In this document: piece by piece, positions 10,501-22,290 of the stretch
How positions within the stretch are numbered: position 1 is the first letter of the stretch
Layout: every line of letters begins with the position of its first letter
Origin: Callipepla californica brunnescens
Taxonomy: Eukaryota > Chordata > Aves > Galliformes > Odontophoridae
Length of the DNA stretch: 64,000 nucleotides
Direction: 5' to 3'
Assembly: GCA_023055505.1 (NCBI GenBank)
Contig: JALIRH010000010.1
Location: 1,303,501-1,367,500, forward strand
Translations under genes and position numbers: made by a program
The notes under the pieces: model-generated
Database searches by the model: none
The model's input: the letters and a program-made list of their open reading frames with translations, nothing else
Told to the model about the DNA's origin: nothing

Positions 10501-13500
10501 CTAGCTTTGGATTTCTTGTCTGAACTTTTTAAATTGCTGAATGTTGCTTAAAGGGTGCTGAGCAAGTAGGAAAGGAGTCACACCATGGTGCAGTATTAAA
10601 CCTGTACAAAAATGCTGCAGTGCTGTACTCATTTCTCACCTATGCATTTCTAAGTATTAGCTTATTTTATTGTGTTTTATGAAGAAAATAATTCATATCG
10701 TAATTGATCAAGATGTGTATCTCCACAGATGTTATGATAGAGGCTTGTTTTGGAGATGTGCTGAAGTTCTGATATTAATGCTTCAAGCATGTATGAGAGT
10801 TCCAGTCTCCGGTCTGGAGTAGTGACCTTAATTACTTAGAAGTGATGAGTCAAAATAACAGTATCTCTAATGAAGTTATTGAGAAACTTCAGCCTCTATA
10901 AGCTGTGTACTTTACTAATACAGTAGACTCAGTATTAAAAAAAAATCTCCAGACAAAGAGTCATCTTTCTGTCATGGAGTTATGTCCATTCACACACCTG
11001 TTATACGTCCCTGGCTGGCACAAGTACAAAGTTTTTTATTTTGATCAAGTAAGTTTATCCATAAGATATCGTTTAAGGGTCTTGGAGAAAGCGAAATGGA
11101 GTCTCTAATTCAGCACACTAAGGCTGCTGAATTCAAGAAATATTTTCATATTTGTTTTGCAGGTACAGAAATTTTTTCTTACTAAAAATCTCTTGTATCT
11201 AGGACATTAACAGTCTTCACATTGTACAGTTCCATGATGCTTTTGTACTTGCAACTGCTAAAACGTGAAATCAGGTTAACGAGCTTTATACTCTAATGTA
11301 CCCTGTATTTTCAATTATTTTGAAAGCACAGTTTATGAAAATGATGCTCATTTTCTGGCAGAAGAATATCTTATGCCTTAGCAGGCGCTTCAGATATAAA
11401 ATGCTATACAAGAAAGCTTTGAAAGTCCTGTTTTCATGATTCATTCATCTTCATTTGTAGTGCAAGAAGCTTATGAGATTTGTATGTCTTCTAATACTTT
11501 CACTCTGCATACTTAATCTTTACTGTGTCTTGATTTAGAAATTTAAGGTACAGCCTTTTGTTTTAGGCACTTTTATTGCTCTAACTTCACTATTAAGTGA
11601 AACCTCTTATTTCCTCATAGTATACTAAGTAGCATTTCTGTGCATTTATCTGCTTTTTGGATTACTGATAATTCAATTAAAAAGGGATCTGAATGTGAAT
11701 TAGTTCAGGAGTGTAGCCAAGTGACTTTATCGAAGTGAACCTATCAGCTAAGTGACCCTAGTGCTGCTTTGTAGAAATATCTTTTTTTCTGAACGGTTTT
11801 TCTGCTTAATATTCTACTGTAAGAAACAGGCTTGTTCTCCCTGTTTCTACTACTGCAAACTATGTACTACTCTATCCAGCATTACCATAAAAAAAAATTG
11901 CAAAGTGAATTGAATTCACCAGTGTGTATGGTCCATGCCTTCATTCTTTGCTTTATAAATAAGTACTTGTAAGTGAACTGCGCAGTTATGTATCAAACCA
12001 GAAATGAAGATCCTACCTGACTGGGAAATGTGTTGGAAAACTTACGCTGAGAATTCCAGAAATCCTCTTCAAAACTAAGTGTTTGAAAATATCTCCCTTT
12101 GTTTGTGAAACTAGGGGTTTTTCAGTTTCTAGTAAAAATAACAGATCTTCTTAGAATGGAGAAATTAGTTAAGATTAAATTAGACTTCTTTTGAGGATGG
12201 ATATAACTACTGGCTCACAAGGCACTGAACAATAGCTTGCTGGAGGTAAGGGGGGTTTGGCTGTTAACAGAAAAATGAGTTGGTAATTACCAGAGGAAAA
12301 AAAATAACTTCCTACTTCCGAAAGCAGAATTAGGAACTCTTTTGATGTGAGACTACACTTCTGATAATAAGAGGAAAACAAGAAAATTGAGGAGTACTTG
12401 TAGATTATTTAATGCCAAACAGTCTCCTTTTTCTGAATAGTGTCAATACAATTTTTAAATGAGACAAACTAAGTTAGGTTAATGTTAATTTCTGAAAATT
12501 GTTACGCACCTGTAGCATTAGAGTCCTGCTGAACTCCCTGGATTTCAGTGGAGTAGTATATCAGGTGTGCACATGCTGCTGTTTTTGTGTAATCATTGGT
12601 TTCTTCCTTATTCTTAAATTCTTTTATAGTTATTATCACTGTAAATTTGGGTTTAAGAAAAACAATGAGAAGTCTCTGTTGCTATTTTCCAATTTATCAG
12701 GGTCAAACCTAAACGGTACTAGAGACAGTAAACTAACTTGTCAATGAAACAAAATTATTTCCTAAAAAAAAGTTCTTCAACAGAAGAACAAATGATACTT
12801 AACTACAGTCAAAAGCATCCTTCCTGTAAAGATGGCACACAATGATCTTAACTTCTCTGAGTTCTAAGGAAGCCATTAAGAAGCAGAAAATCATCAACTA
12901 TCAGGTTATGAAATAGCAAAACTCACTGAAATTGAATATTATGGTGAGTTCTTAGTATTCTCTATACTGCATACTTGGCCTTTAAAAGCACTTTTGTAAA
13001 ACTGCTCAAGTATTCAGAGTAGTAGAAGAAACATACTGATTTAAGATGAAGAAATGTACATGAGATTTCATGTATCCTGCAATGTGGGTATGAAGACATG
13101 GCTTCAGGAGTACTGACTGATTTGGAATAACTCACTTTGTGAAAGGTGCTATTGGTGGTGATTTTATTGATGTTTTTAATATAACTTTTAACAGTGATTC
13201 CCTGTGGTGAATATACCAAATTTAACTGTATAAGACTCTAATAGCCACTGGTTAATATGCTGTTATCTTTTGTAGTGATCATAGTTTATGAGCTTCTGCT
13301 GAAGGCTAAAATATTTAAGTAAATACCCTGAGTTTATCATGGCTTATAAGGTCATAATTTCCTTATGCAAAACTACGTGAAATTTGACTCATAGTCTAAG
13401 AAGGCTTGAGAATGTTTTTATAATTGTTTGTCTAGGTCACAGGTTCACTATTTAAGTAAATCTCACTGTTTCTGCTTACAGATAAGTGATATTTCAAGAT

Positions 13501-16500
13501 AAGCTACCACTAATTTTAAATGGAATACTTAGGCTCTCTTGACTTTCCAAAGTATGATCTCACAGAATTCTGCTGTGCTGAATGCATCTCTTCAAATTCT
13601 GAAATGGTCATGGAGAACTTTTAATATGCTGAAGATATTTTAGTACTAATAACATGTGAGATGCATGATATGTCATTCAGTCCCTTCTGACAATACATTT
13701 TTGCCTGTGCTGTAAATGAATCCACATGTTCCATTTGGATTTTAAGTTCCTGTGAATACTCTGAATTACTATGTTACTTTAACTGGCATTGTAACTGAAA
13801 CTTCTGTGTACCAGCTACTTTAACTCAATCTAAATCCAACATAATCTTCACAGTTTAAGATGAACTCCCCTTGGTAGAATCGAGAGTACATATTTTTTAA
13901 TGACAATTATGCAGCTTAAGATGAACAAAACTGAAGTCATCTCTATACCGTACCTTTCCTCCAGGTGTGTTTGCAGCATAAAATGGAGGTATTCTTACCA
14001 TACAGGGCTCCAGAGCAGATGTGTTTTTACTATTCTGAGTAAGGGTCACAAGGATTCATATTTCCCTTGGCTAGGTCCTTGCAACATTTGGTGATCATTA
14101 GTCATCTACGAGGCTTCTGAATGTTGCCTTTATTGGAAAGGAAAAGTTGTTTCTTTGGTAAGCTGAGGTGGCTGAGCATTCTCAAGTCAGCACTAGCCTT
14201 TTGAAGCCATTTGCGCCACCTGACTATCAGCCTGAGGAGCAAGTCAGCAGTGTTTTCTCTGTGTATGGCAAAGCAGTGTTTACAGAGAAAGAAATGGGCC
14301 AACCTGGGAGAACTTCTTGTAGTTAGTTGATCATGATTGCGTTGTTCAGTGTTGACTCTGCAACTTGGCTGTGCTGTTTGTTCTTCAGTTTTGAAGAGGT
14401 ATATCAGATATGCGTTTAGCAATATTTGAGCATGTGGACACATGTTTGTAGCTGTCAGGAGTAGAAGTTAAAATATTTTCAGCGAATTCTATTGCCAACT
14501 AAACAGAAGCTGTATCCAAGCAACACAGAAACAGCACTTCAGTTATTTGTGACCAGGAAATACAGTTTACCTGATGTCAGCCCCACCCACCACTTCAAGT
14601 GTCCAGATTTGCATGGCCTGCCTTATTTCACTGTTCTGCACTATGTTACATATCAAACTGAAAAGAGCCAATAATGAAACTGGTTCATCTCCACCATAAA
14701 AAGGAGTTGAACTGTTTGATAAAGTGCAAGATTTTCATAAATAGTTCCATCTGAATAGTGATATAACAAATTAAAAATAAAAGCTTTGCAATTACACTGT
14801 TGCTGTAAAGTTGAGTGAGTTTTTTCTTAGAAATTTAGGAGGACAGCTTTGAAAGCAATACCATACAGAGATACAGGCTTATATCTGTGTCTAAATCAGT
14901 AACCCATCGCTTAAATCATCACAAAGGTATTATTCTGTGCTTTATTGGGGGAAAAAAACTTTTTAAAATCCCTTTTCAGCTACTAGTTGTAGCTATTTAA
15001 TTTTTTAGATAGTTGTTTAAGAGGCTGGACAGCAGTATGAGACACCTGATCTAGCTTGGGTTCTAGGAACAATCTCACAGCATTAGTGCTGACCTATATG
15101 TATTTTGATCAGCTCTCACCCAGTGGCATTCAATTATTCTGTTTTCGTTTGGAATAATGCATGATCCTGAGGCATAGTGATTAACTTTACACTGTGTTTT
15201 TGTTACGTGTTAACCCCATTTGTAAGGGGTGCACAGAGTTTATCACCATAAGTTTCCTTATTTATAGTGCTTTTTTTACATGAGGGAAAGGATGACTCTT
15301 TCCTGCTTTCTTTTTGCGCATGTTATTGTATAGGTACATAGCAGTCTCCAGTAACTGCTGTGTTATCTTTGAGCTAGATGTTCCTGTAGGCAAAAAGAGC
15401 TTCAACAAAAGCAAAGTAAATGGGCTGCTGCTTGGCTGAGTACGGAGAGAGGCCTTGTGGCAGGACAAGGAACATTCAGAACTGTAAACTGTGCAAATGA
15501 GAAATACAAGAATTATAAGCCTAGTGTTCTCCTCAAGCTGTTGTCCTCCCCTTTGGTTGCAGTCCAGCAGCTTTTCCAAGACTTATTCTCAGGCCAATAA
15601 ATGTTCTCATTATACTTCTGGTCAGCAGCAATCCACTCAGGGAGGATGTGCTTGTGCCCCTCACGCTGTATCATTCAGTTAAGTCTTGGACGAAAAAAAA
15701 ATAGGTGGCTCTCCTGCTAGGCTTGAAAACAGCAGGATCATGAGATCTGGCAGATTCCCTGATTCACCCCAGAACCAAGGTTCTTGATATCCTTAGTCTA
15801 TTTGAAAAGACAGGAAAGGAGACAGAGAAACACTTTTATTCAGCTTCTCATGTCTATCAGACCCTTCTATAAAGTGTTTCAGAAGTTCCCATTTCTTTAA
15901 AATATAATTTCGAAAGCCAAATTTTGAGTTAAGCTTTAAAGAGAGGTTACTTTTTCATTCTGAAGTTCTTGTCATGTTGACATATCCTTTCATTCCCTAA
16001 GTGGTTTCTGAAGAAACTCTCACAGTCCTGGCAATTGTATACAGCAACACCTCATGTGGTCTGAGTCCCCACTATCCACTGTGTACTACTTTTCAGCCCA
16101 CATGTGAAGAACATCCTGCTTGTAAAAGTAAGAGCTCTGAGGAGAAGAGCTGCCCAATCTCTCAGCTGAGTTTGCGGATGCAGTTATGTTACACACCTTC
16201 AGATCCGAAGAGATGGCAGCTGGCTTAGGACCATGCAAAACAAACAGTGCCAAGTGAGCTTGTAATTGGACCTACACTGTGCTCTTGAAAGATCTTTAGA
16301 AATAAATAGCAAATAAAGCATGATTTTATTCTCAGAGAAAAGGATGAAATAAAAAATGCCAATATAGACTACATGCATTTCTAAACATTAATCCTTCTTT
16401 GCAAGGGTGATAAATGGGTGTATTCCTTGAGTTACAATAGTAAAATAAAACCCAGCATGCTTTTAATAGCTCTCCAAAGCTATAGCAATCTCAGCTGATC

Positions 16501-16609
16501 TCAGTCTACCTATGAAGACTGTATTTCTTTTACATGGAGCTGTCTTTTTTCAGAGTATTTCCCATGCTTTTGGCTCCATTACTTGATCCTTTATTATTCT
16601 GTATTTCAG
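7561..16609. other. 9 kb of intron-like or intergenic sequence
   Basis: This is AT-rich unique sequence. It contains an A16 run at 9,318-9,333 and shorter homopolymers. Two splice-bounded open intervals were noted (plus strand, donor CAA|GTAAGT near 11,047; minus strand 12,046-12,128), but their acceptors are poor and neither is called as an exon. No CR1 or DNA transposon copy was recognised, although old diverged repeats may be missed by eye. Confidence 0.45.
9318..9333. repeat. A16 homopolymer
   Basis: An uninterrupted A run. No retroposed gene body is recognisable upstream of it, so it is not called a poly(A) tail. Confidence 0.8.
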
Positions 16610-16739
16610 TTCCTGTTTTTGTGGACTCCAGTTTGGAAATGTCATTTTTCCCTTCTTTCTCTTTTATCTTTTTGGGATGCTTATGTTCCTATGAGCATGG
16701 ATGAGTGTTCTCTAGTACTCTGTGACCTTACAATGATGG
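16610..16739 (+). other. splice-bounded open interval (weak exon candidate)
   Basis: A good acceptor (TTATTATTCTGTATTTCAG) and donor (GG|GTAAGTG) bound 130 bp that stay open in one frame. The peptide is rich in Leu, Phe and Cys with little charge, which is the composition of chance ORFs. Its open frame does not match the phase leaving the 3,081 exon. A non-coding exon is as likely as a coding one, and chance is likelier than either. Confidence 0.15.
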
Positions 16740-19080
16740 GTAAGTGCCCTGCGACTGTCTCTATCCATCCATTTATCTTCTAGTGCAGCCTTAAATCTGT
16801 ACTTTAGTATGTTTTGCTTGTTTGAACAATGTTCAGTCCTGAGTGTCCCTTATAATTATGTGAAAGATGTTGTTAAATAGTTCTAGGGATTTTTTTCAGG
16901 CATTGCTGTTCTTTAAAATATTCTCAAAAGTAAAGGATATTAGCTGCATGTCATTAGGTTTTTGAAACATTTGTTTTTTCTTTTCAGTCTGCTGACCAAG
17001 GAGAGATAATCACTTTATCCTGTTTCCCATTGGTTTGTTTAGACTTGCACCTACCTCTTTCTGAATAAGAGTAAAGATTGATCACACAAGTGTTCTGGTG
17101 CACAGGTGACAGAATAAGAAAGTGCAGTACAGTTTGCCATGGTTTGCTAGAACTTTCTCCTTGCTCAGAAAGGCAGGGTGGATAGGGCTCTGAACAGCAC
17201 AGGGCTTCATAACTTGTGCTGATAGTATTTGAAACGCAAATTTCTAGATAGGCAATTAAGTTCCCAAACTGAATATACTATCAGCTTTTATCTGATGATG
17301 CCAATATCCGTTGGAAGAATGTGAATCTTGTGTCCTTTCCTTATATATTCAAATAAATACTTTTTTGTGGAAGAGAAATAGGATTTGCAATAAGGCCTTC
17401 TTCCTTTCATTGAACCAACGCAGAAGGGAATCAAGTTTCAAAAGTAAAAGATTAGATTTCAGGAGTTTAGTGCCAACACCTATAATATGAGAATGAGTGA
17501 AAATTATGATGACTACTCCACAATTAGCACCTTCTCATGCTTATATTCATTAAGTAAATGTATGAACTAGACATGGCTGAGAAAAGGTGATCTTCGATGC
17601 AGTTGATCATCAGTGTAAATATTACAGGACAGGATGAACCTTAATTGGTTTTATATTTTAAATTAAAGTGCCTTTTTATTTCGCTGATTAACATAACAAT
17701 TGTGCAGTTAGAAAATTGTAGTCAGCAGAATGACAGTCAGTAACTCTTACTAGATAAATGTTTGGAGTTTTTTGTATGTAAGATGGCTACATCTTAGAGC
17801 ACTTTTTAAATCTATGCTGAAGATTTTAACCAATGCTACTTAATCTCTGAAGCAACACCAGACTCTCCCACACCCTTTCAGGCTCACCTTGCTGCTGCTG
17901 TCTTAAAATGCTCTCTTCTTACAGAGTTTCTGGTCAGCAGTCACAGCAGCTGCAGGAACAGCGTGTTCAGCATGCCAGACTGAAATTCATGTTTCAGGAA
18001 TGTCTCCTAAGGGGGTTAAGCAATTCAGTCAGATTTGTAGTTAAAAGCTTTTTACTGTAACACAATTACCCTGCTGTAGAGAGGAGGAATGGTAGGCACT
18101 TGTTTGCTACAAATGTGCCTTGCAAAACCACTGTTACAAAATCCTTTCTCAGGTGGAAGTCCCACTGGGAATGGGATTTACCTGTGCTAAAATTATAGGC
18201 TGCTGAACTGGGAGTATGAGGGGAAAAAGAAGAGCAATCAACGTTTTGTGTGAGTTTTGATATAATTTTGCCCAAAATTATTACCAGTGTTCAGCAGGAC
18301 CTAATTATGCTGGAAAGTTGTGATTTGTGGTCATTTAGGAAAGCATTTTTTCTAATTTTTATTATTTTTTATGATCATGCAAAACACAGAAAGGCCTCGA
18401 GAATAATAGATAGATCATCTGCCCTAGACAAGTAGGGTGTTTTCACTGACAATGTTATGAATTTAACTGGCCTGTTGCCACTGAATTTGTGATTTCCATC
18501 ACACATTCTGCAATTTTGGCTTAGTCTGAGTCATGGCCAGAAAAAAAAAAAGGAAACAGCCACTGTCTGGCCAAACTGTCTCATCTTGCAACACAAGTAC
18601 TGTGTATTTTCCTGCTCTGTGGTTCCCACAGTCAAGTCCTAGTCTCTCAGCCCACTGAGAAACAAAAGCAAGGGTATCTAAACTTGGTCATCTTTTCAGC
18701 GACTTTCTGCTTCCTCATAAGTGAAATGAAGGCTCACACATAGCAAGTGAAGCAAAACATTAAGTACATATATGCGTGGCAGTTGTGTGAAACGGTAAGA
18801 AAGGGATGCTTTGGATGCTTTATAGATTATTTAATGATAAACCCAGGGACTGACAGTAATTACAGCTTAGTGGGAGCTTAGGAAGCAGATAGGACAGACT
18901 ATAGCTGGAGTTAAAGCATTTGTTTCCAACTCAGATGAGATCTAAAGAAAAGGAAAAGAAGGAAAAGGAGGTGAATAGTGGTGTAAGCGAAGACATGCAG
19001 GGAAAAATCTGTGAGATAGTGAGGGGAAATAGGGGAGATAGGTGTTCACTCAAAAGGCTCAGAACACGAATTTTGGTTTA
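16740..19080. other. non-coding stretch, no feature seen
   Basis: This is AT-rich sequence with short open frames only. A purine-rich block (AAAGAAAAGGAAAAGAAGG) lies near 18,942-18,970, just beyond the 3' end of the minus-strand candidate at 19,081. Confidence 0.45.
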
Positions 19081-19353
19081 TTATCTAAGGATACACTTTA
19101 ACTCCTTGTGGAAGTACTCATCAGCAAGCAGTATGCCTAACACTGAAGCCAGCACAAAGATCAGAGCAGACATAAAGCGGAGAGACTGACTACCTAGATC
19201 AGCATAACCTCTTTGGTTTGCAGATACTGCTGAGTTTTTGGTCTCATACAAACTCTCCTCAGTCATGTAAGATGAGAAGTCCCCAGCATGATTTTTATCT
19301 TTTCCATACTTTCTTCTGAAGTCCAGAGCAGATATGCTTTTTGAAAGTACATG
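19081..19353 (-). CDS. candidate 3' terminal exon with C-terminal membrane segment (unknown)
   Basis: On the minus strand a possible acceptor (GCATAAAGCCTTACAG) is followed by 90 open codons. The composition is unusually balanced and charged for chance (RRKYGKDKN, MTEESLYETKNS). It ends in a hydrophobic run of about 20 residues (MSALIFVLASVLGILL) and a short polar tail. The stop TAA overlaps an AATAAA (plus-strand TTTATT at 19,077-19,082), as at some compact 3' ends. If real it would be a tail-anchored membrane protein. Against it, the polypyrimidine tract is weak, and the upstream candidate exon at 19,975-20,072 leaves the wrong phase for this frame. Not recognised. Confidence 0.25.
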   Translation of the reverse strand, partial: HVLSKSISALDFRRKYGKDKNHAGDFSSYMTEESLYETKNSAVSANQRGYADLGSQSLRFMSALIFVLASVLGILLADEYFHKELKCILR

Positions 19354-20213
19354 CTGTAAGGCTTTATGCAAATTAGGTGGTCAGTGCACAGAACTGTCTG
19401 AAACCTGCATATAGGACAGAAAAATCTGATGTGATAGTGAAGTTTCTGGTCTGGACAGAGGGATAAGGCAGAAGAAAAAGACTGAATTTTTGTAATACTA
19501 AATTTGAGCAGGTGGTCCAGATGGTACTTAAAGGCACCATGCTCTTTTCTTCCAATTACTACAGAATACATAGCATAGTTTTAAGTTAGACTATTGAAAC
19601 AAATATCTTCTGGGTAAATTAAGAGAGACTAATTCACAGTGCAAACTTGTGTAATCACTCAAACAGAAGTACATGGGAGATAGCAGTGATTATTAAACAT
19701 ACTTGGAATAAATGATTTCTGGAAATATCTATATGCCTTTGTATGAGGGAGGAAGACAAAAATGTAAGAAACAGGAGGGAAAATAGTACAAAAACATAGA
19801 AGTATGAAAACTTTCCAGTAGGAAAACATTAAATACAGCCTGAAATAGCAGTAGCAGAATGGTTGCTAGAACAAAAAATCCATTCAATTAGCACTGAAAC
19901 CTAGTGATGCTACAAGCAAAAGGAATTGATGTTGTTTTTCAGATCAACATAAATGCAAAATCATATCTTCATACGTTCTCTTCAGAGATCCTCTGCTCTT
20001 ATCATTAGCTTCCTTTCCAACAGAAACAGTCTGCAGAATCTCAGACATGAGATAATCACTTAGGCTGAGTAGCTGTAACAATAATAAATACCTTTTGTGT
20101 CCTTCAAAATGAGTCATGTTTTTCAAAAGGTAGTAGGGATTTAGTCACAATGAACAGGTAGTGATGATCCAGCAATTACATTTTCAGCAGAATGTCAGAC
20201 AATCTGCACTGAA

Positions 20214-20456
20214 CTATAAGAACGCAACTGTACTGATCTCATGGAAATATACAGGGGTATTTGTTTTTATATGAACAGAAGTCAAAGCATTACTCAGAAT
20301 CAGAAGTATAAAAGAGAGGCTGATGAGCAGCCAAGTTTCCCAGCAGACAAGCTTAATAGATTTCTGAACCCTCTTTAAGTCTTCTTTGACTTGCATCCTG
20401 GAAGAATATTTTTGTAAGTGATTATCTGGTTTTCTTTTAAGGAAATGCTCTGCCAT
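20214..20456 (-). CDS. possible small membrane-protein ORF (unknown)
   Basis: Eighty codons from an ATG in fair context (ACAATGG) encode a basic N-terminal part of about 35 residues (KRKPDNHLQK, VKEDLKRVQK). A hydrophobic segment follows (WLLISLSFILLILSNAL, about residues 43-59), then a short polar tail. The charge pattern is that of a type II or tail-anchored single-pass protein. A 98-bp splice-bounded open interval at 19,975-20,072 and the ORF at 19,081-19,353 lie downstream on the same strand, but their phases do not join cleanly. Length is within chance expectation for this many kilobases, so confidence is low. Confidence 0.18.
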   Translation of the reverse strand: MAEHFLKRKPDNHLQKYSSRMQVKEDLKRVQKSIKLVCWETWLLISLSFILLILSNALTSVHIKTNTPVYFHEISTVAFL

Positions 20457-21954
20457 TGTATAGCTTCAGGTGACAGCTAAAGGCGTAAACCACACTACTA
20501 CTCCATTCTGTGCTTCCAGAAATATTTGAGAAAGCATCAAATGGTAAAAATGTGACATCAGATCACAAGTGAATACTGGTCTGTCAGAAAGTTTGCATGT
20601 AGGCATTTTTTTGAAAATCCTCATAGAGAAGTAGCACCTACTTTTGTAGCATCTATTGGAAGATTATTTTAGAAGGATCAATTAATTTGTCTCTACTATG
20701 CCAGTCTGTTTCAAGCAAGCATGGTCTTTCATTCTGGAGTCCCATTTATTTCGAGAGTATAGATATTAATATTTATGTACATAGTACAGATGTTTTTTAA
20801 GCTTGTATGAATTCATAGAATTTTTTCATCAAATTTGCAGGCAGCTGAGACCTACTCAGCTCTAATACATGTCTCCTTAAGGCTGGGCCAACCTTTGAGT
20901 AACATCCATCTGCTTTGTATTCAGGTAATAAGGATTCATTTAAATCTATTGACAGTGCTCAGAGAACTGAACAGTTTAAGTAATAAGTACTTTGTAGTTT
21001 TAAAATCAGTAACAAATATATGATATTCTTAAATGAAACAGTACTTTCTTCTGAGTTACAGGTCAAGTAATATTTTTAAGGGAACATGATATAAAAATAT
21101 TATATAAAGCTGTTCCATTTATACAAGGAAAAACATGTGGACCCATATACAAATGGCCTGATGTCAAGTATTTTTAGAACCATCCAACTAAGGGGTTAGA
21201 GTTCAAAGACTTAAATATTCAGATTTATTTCTAGCTGAACAAAATATGTAGTGTTAACTTCCAGCTGCTTTAAATACGCTGAGGAGATTCCACCAGAACT
21301 AATGAAAATGGGGCCTAAGCAGGCTACATAAAGCAGACTAGGCAAACTACAACTCTTTTTGCATCTACTATGCTGTTCTTTATGATCTAACATGTTCTAC
21401 TTTCCAGCAGGGTGGAATACAACAATTTGTTTCTATATACGTACATCCATGTAGAAGTCCATATGCATGTGTGTAGATACATGCATGAACACAGTTATTC
21501 ACAATAAATGTATAATACATTCTTTTTCTACATACTAACATTCTGGAGCTGACTCCCAAATCAGAACACTTTGAGCTTATGTATTGCTTGGAAAATGACT
21601 AAAAGAAGACAGCTGGAATCTTTGGCAATATTCATGGTGCTGTTAATAGTCAGTATGTAGGAAGTTAAAAATAGTTAGATCTTGGGTTTTTTGTTTTTTG
21701 TTTTTTTTTTTACATATTTCAAAAATAACTGACATTTGTCCTGGGAGTGGACAATATCTAGCACTCTTTCTATGTTTAAGTACTGTAGCAAAACAGAAAA
21801 TAAAAGCTTTTAGCAGGGGGAAAAAACAACACAAAAACAGAAAGGCCACATAGTTGCAAGACATATTAACAGTGGAGTAAGCTGCAGGGCATGAGAAATA
21901 ATACTTCTGCTTTCCCTTACATTGTGTAGTACCAGTCTGATTTTAGGCACTGTA
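20457..21954. other. non-coding stretch, no feature seen
   Basis: AT-rich sequence with a T-rich simple stretch (GTTTTTTGTTTTTTGTTTT) near 21,687-21,710. Nothing else could be supported. Confidence 0.45.
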
Positions 21955-22290
21955 TTTTAGAAAGGCTTCAATGTGAGAGGACCAGAGGCAAGCACATGAT
22001 AGCAGTCTTCAAAGATATAAAAGATCATTGTAAAGGGGAAAATAGCATTGTGTGTTTTCCATGTTTACTTTGCACAAGGCAAAAAATAATAAACTGGAAT
22101 GGTTTAAAATTGGACATTAAAAGGGAGAGAATCTAATAGTATATGTACTGCAAGACTGGAATAAGTTGCCTGGAAAGATTGTGAGTTGTCTGTAATCAAA
22201 GTCTTTTAGGAAGAAGTGTCTGTCAGTATTGACAGAGAGAAAACTAACCCACTACAGAGAAGAAGGATAGGCTAAATTGTTTCTGGAGTT
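21955..22290 (+). mobile_element. old, diverged CR1-like LINE fragment
   Basis: The order of motifs follows the 3' region of CR1 elements: a block like GCAGTCTTCAAAGATATAAA, then AAAATAATAAACTGGAATGG, GGACATTAAAAGGGAGAGAA, then GACTGGAATAAGTTGCCTGG and a tail block near AGTCTTTTAGGAAGAAG. It is much more diverged than the copy at 30,605, which points to an older insertion. Edges are approximate and there is no coding potential. Confidence 0.6.

Noticed and set aside
10923..11047. Plus-strand open interval ending at CAA|GTAAGT
   Set aside because: The only acceptors available are weak or interrupted by an A-run, and the phase does not link to other candidates.
12046..12128. Minus-strand 83-bp interval with a GTAAGT donor and an open, protein-like frame
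   Set aside because: The acceptor tract is modest, no partner exon was found, and it lies beyond the presumed 3' end of the other minus-strand candidate. It is a useful example of how often chance exons appear.
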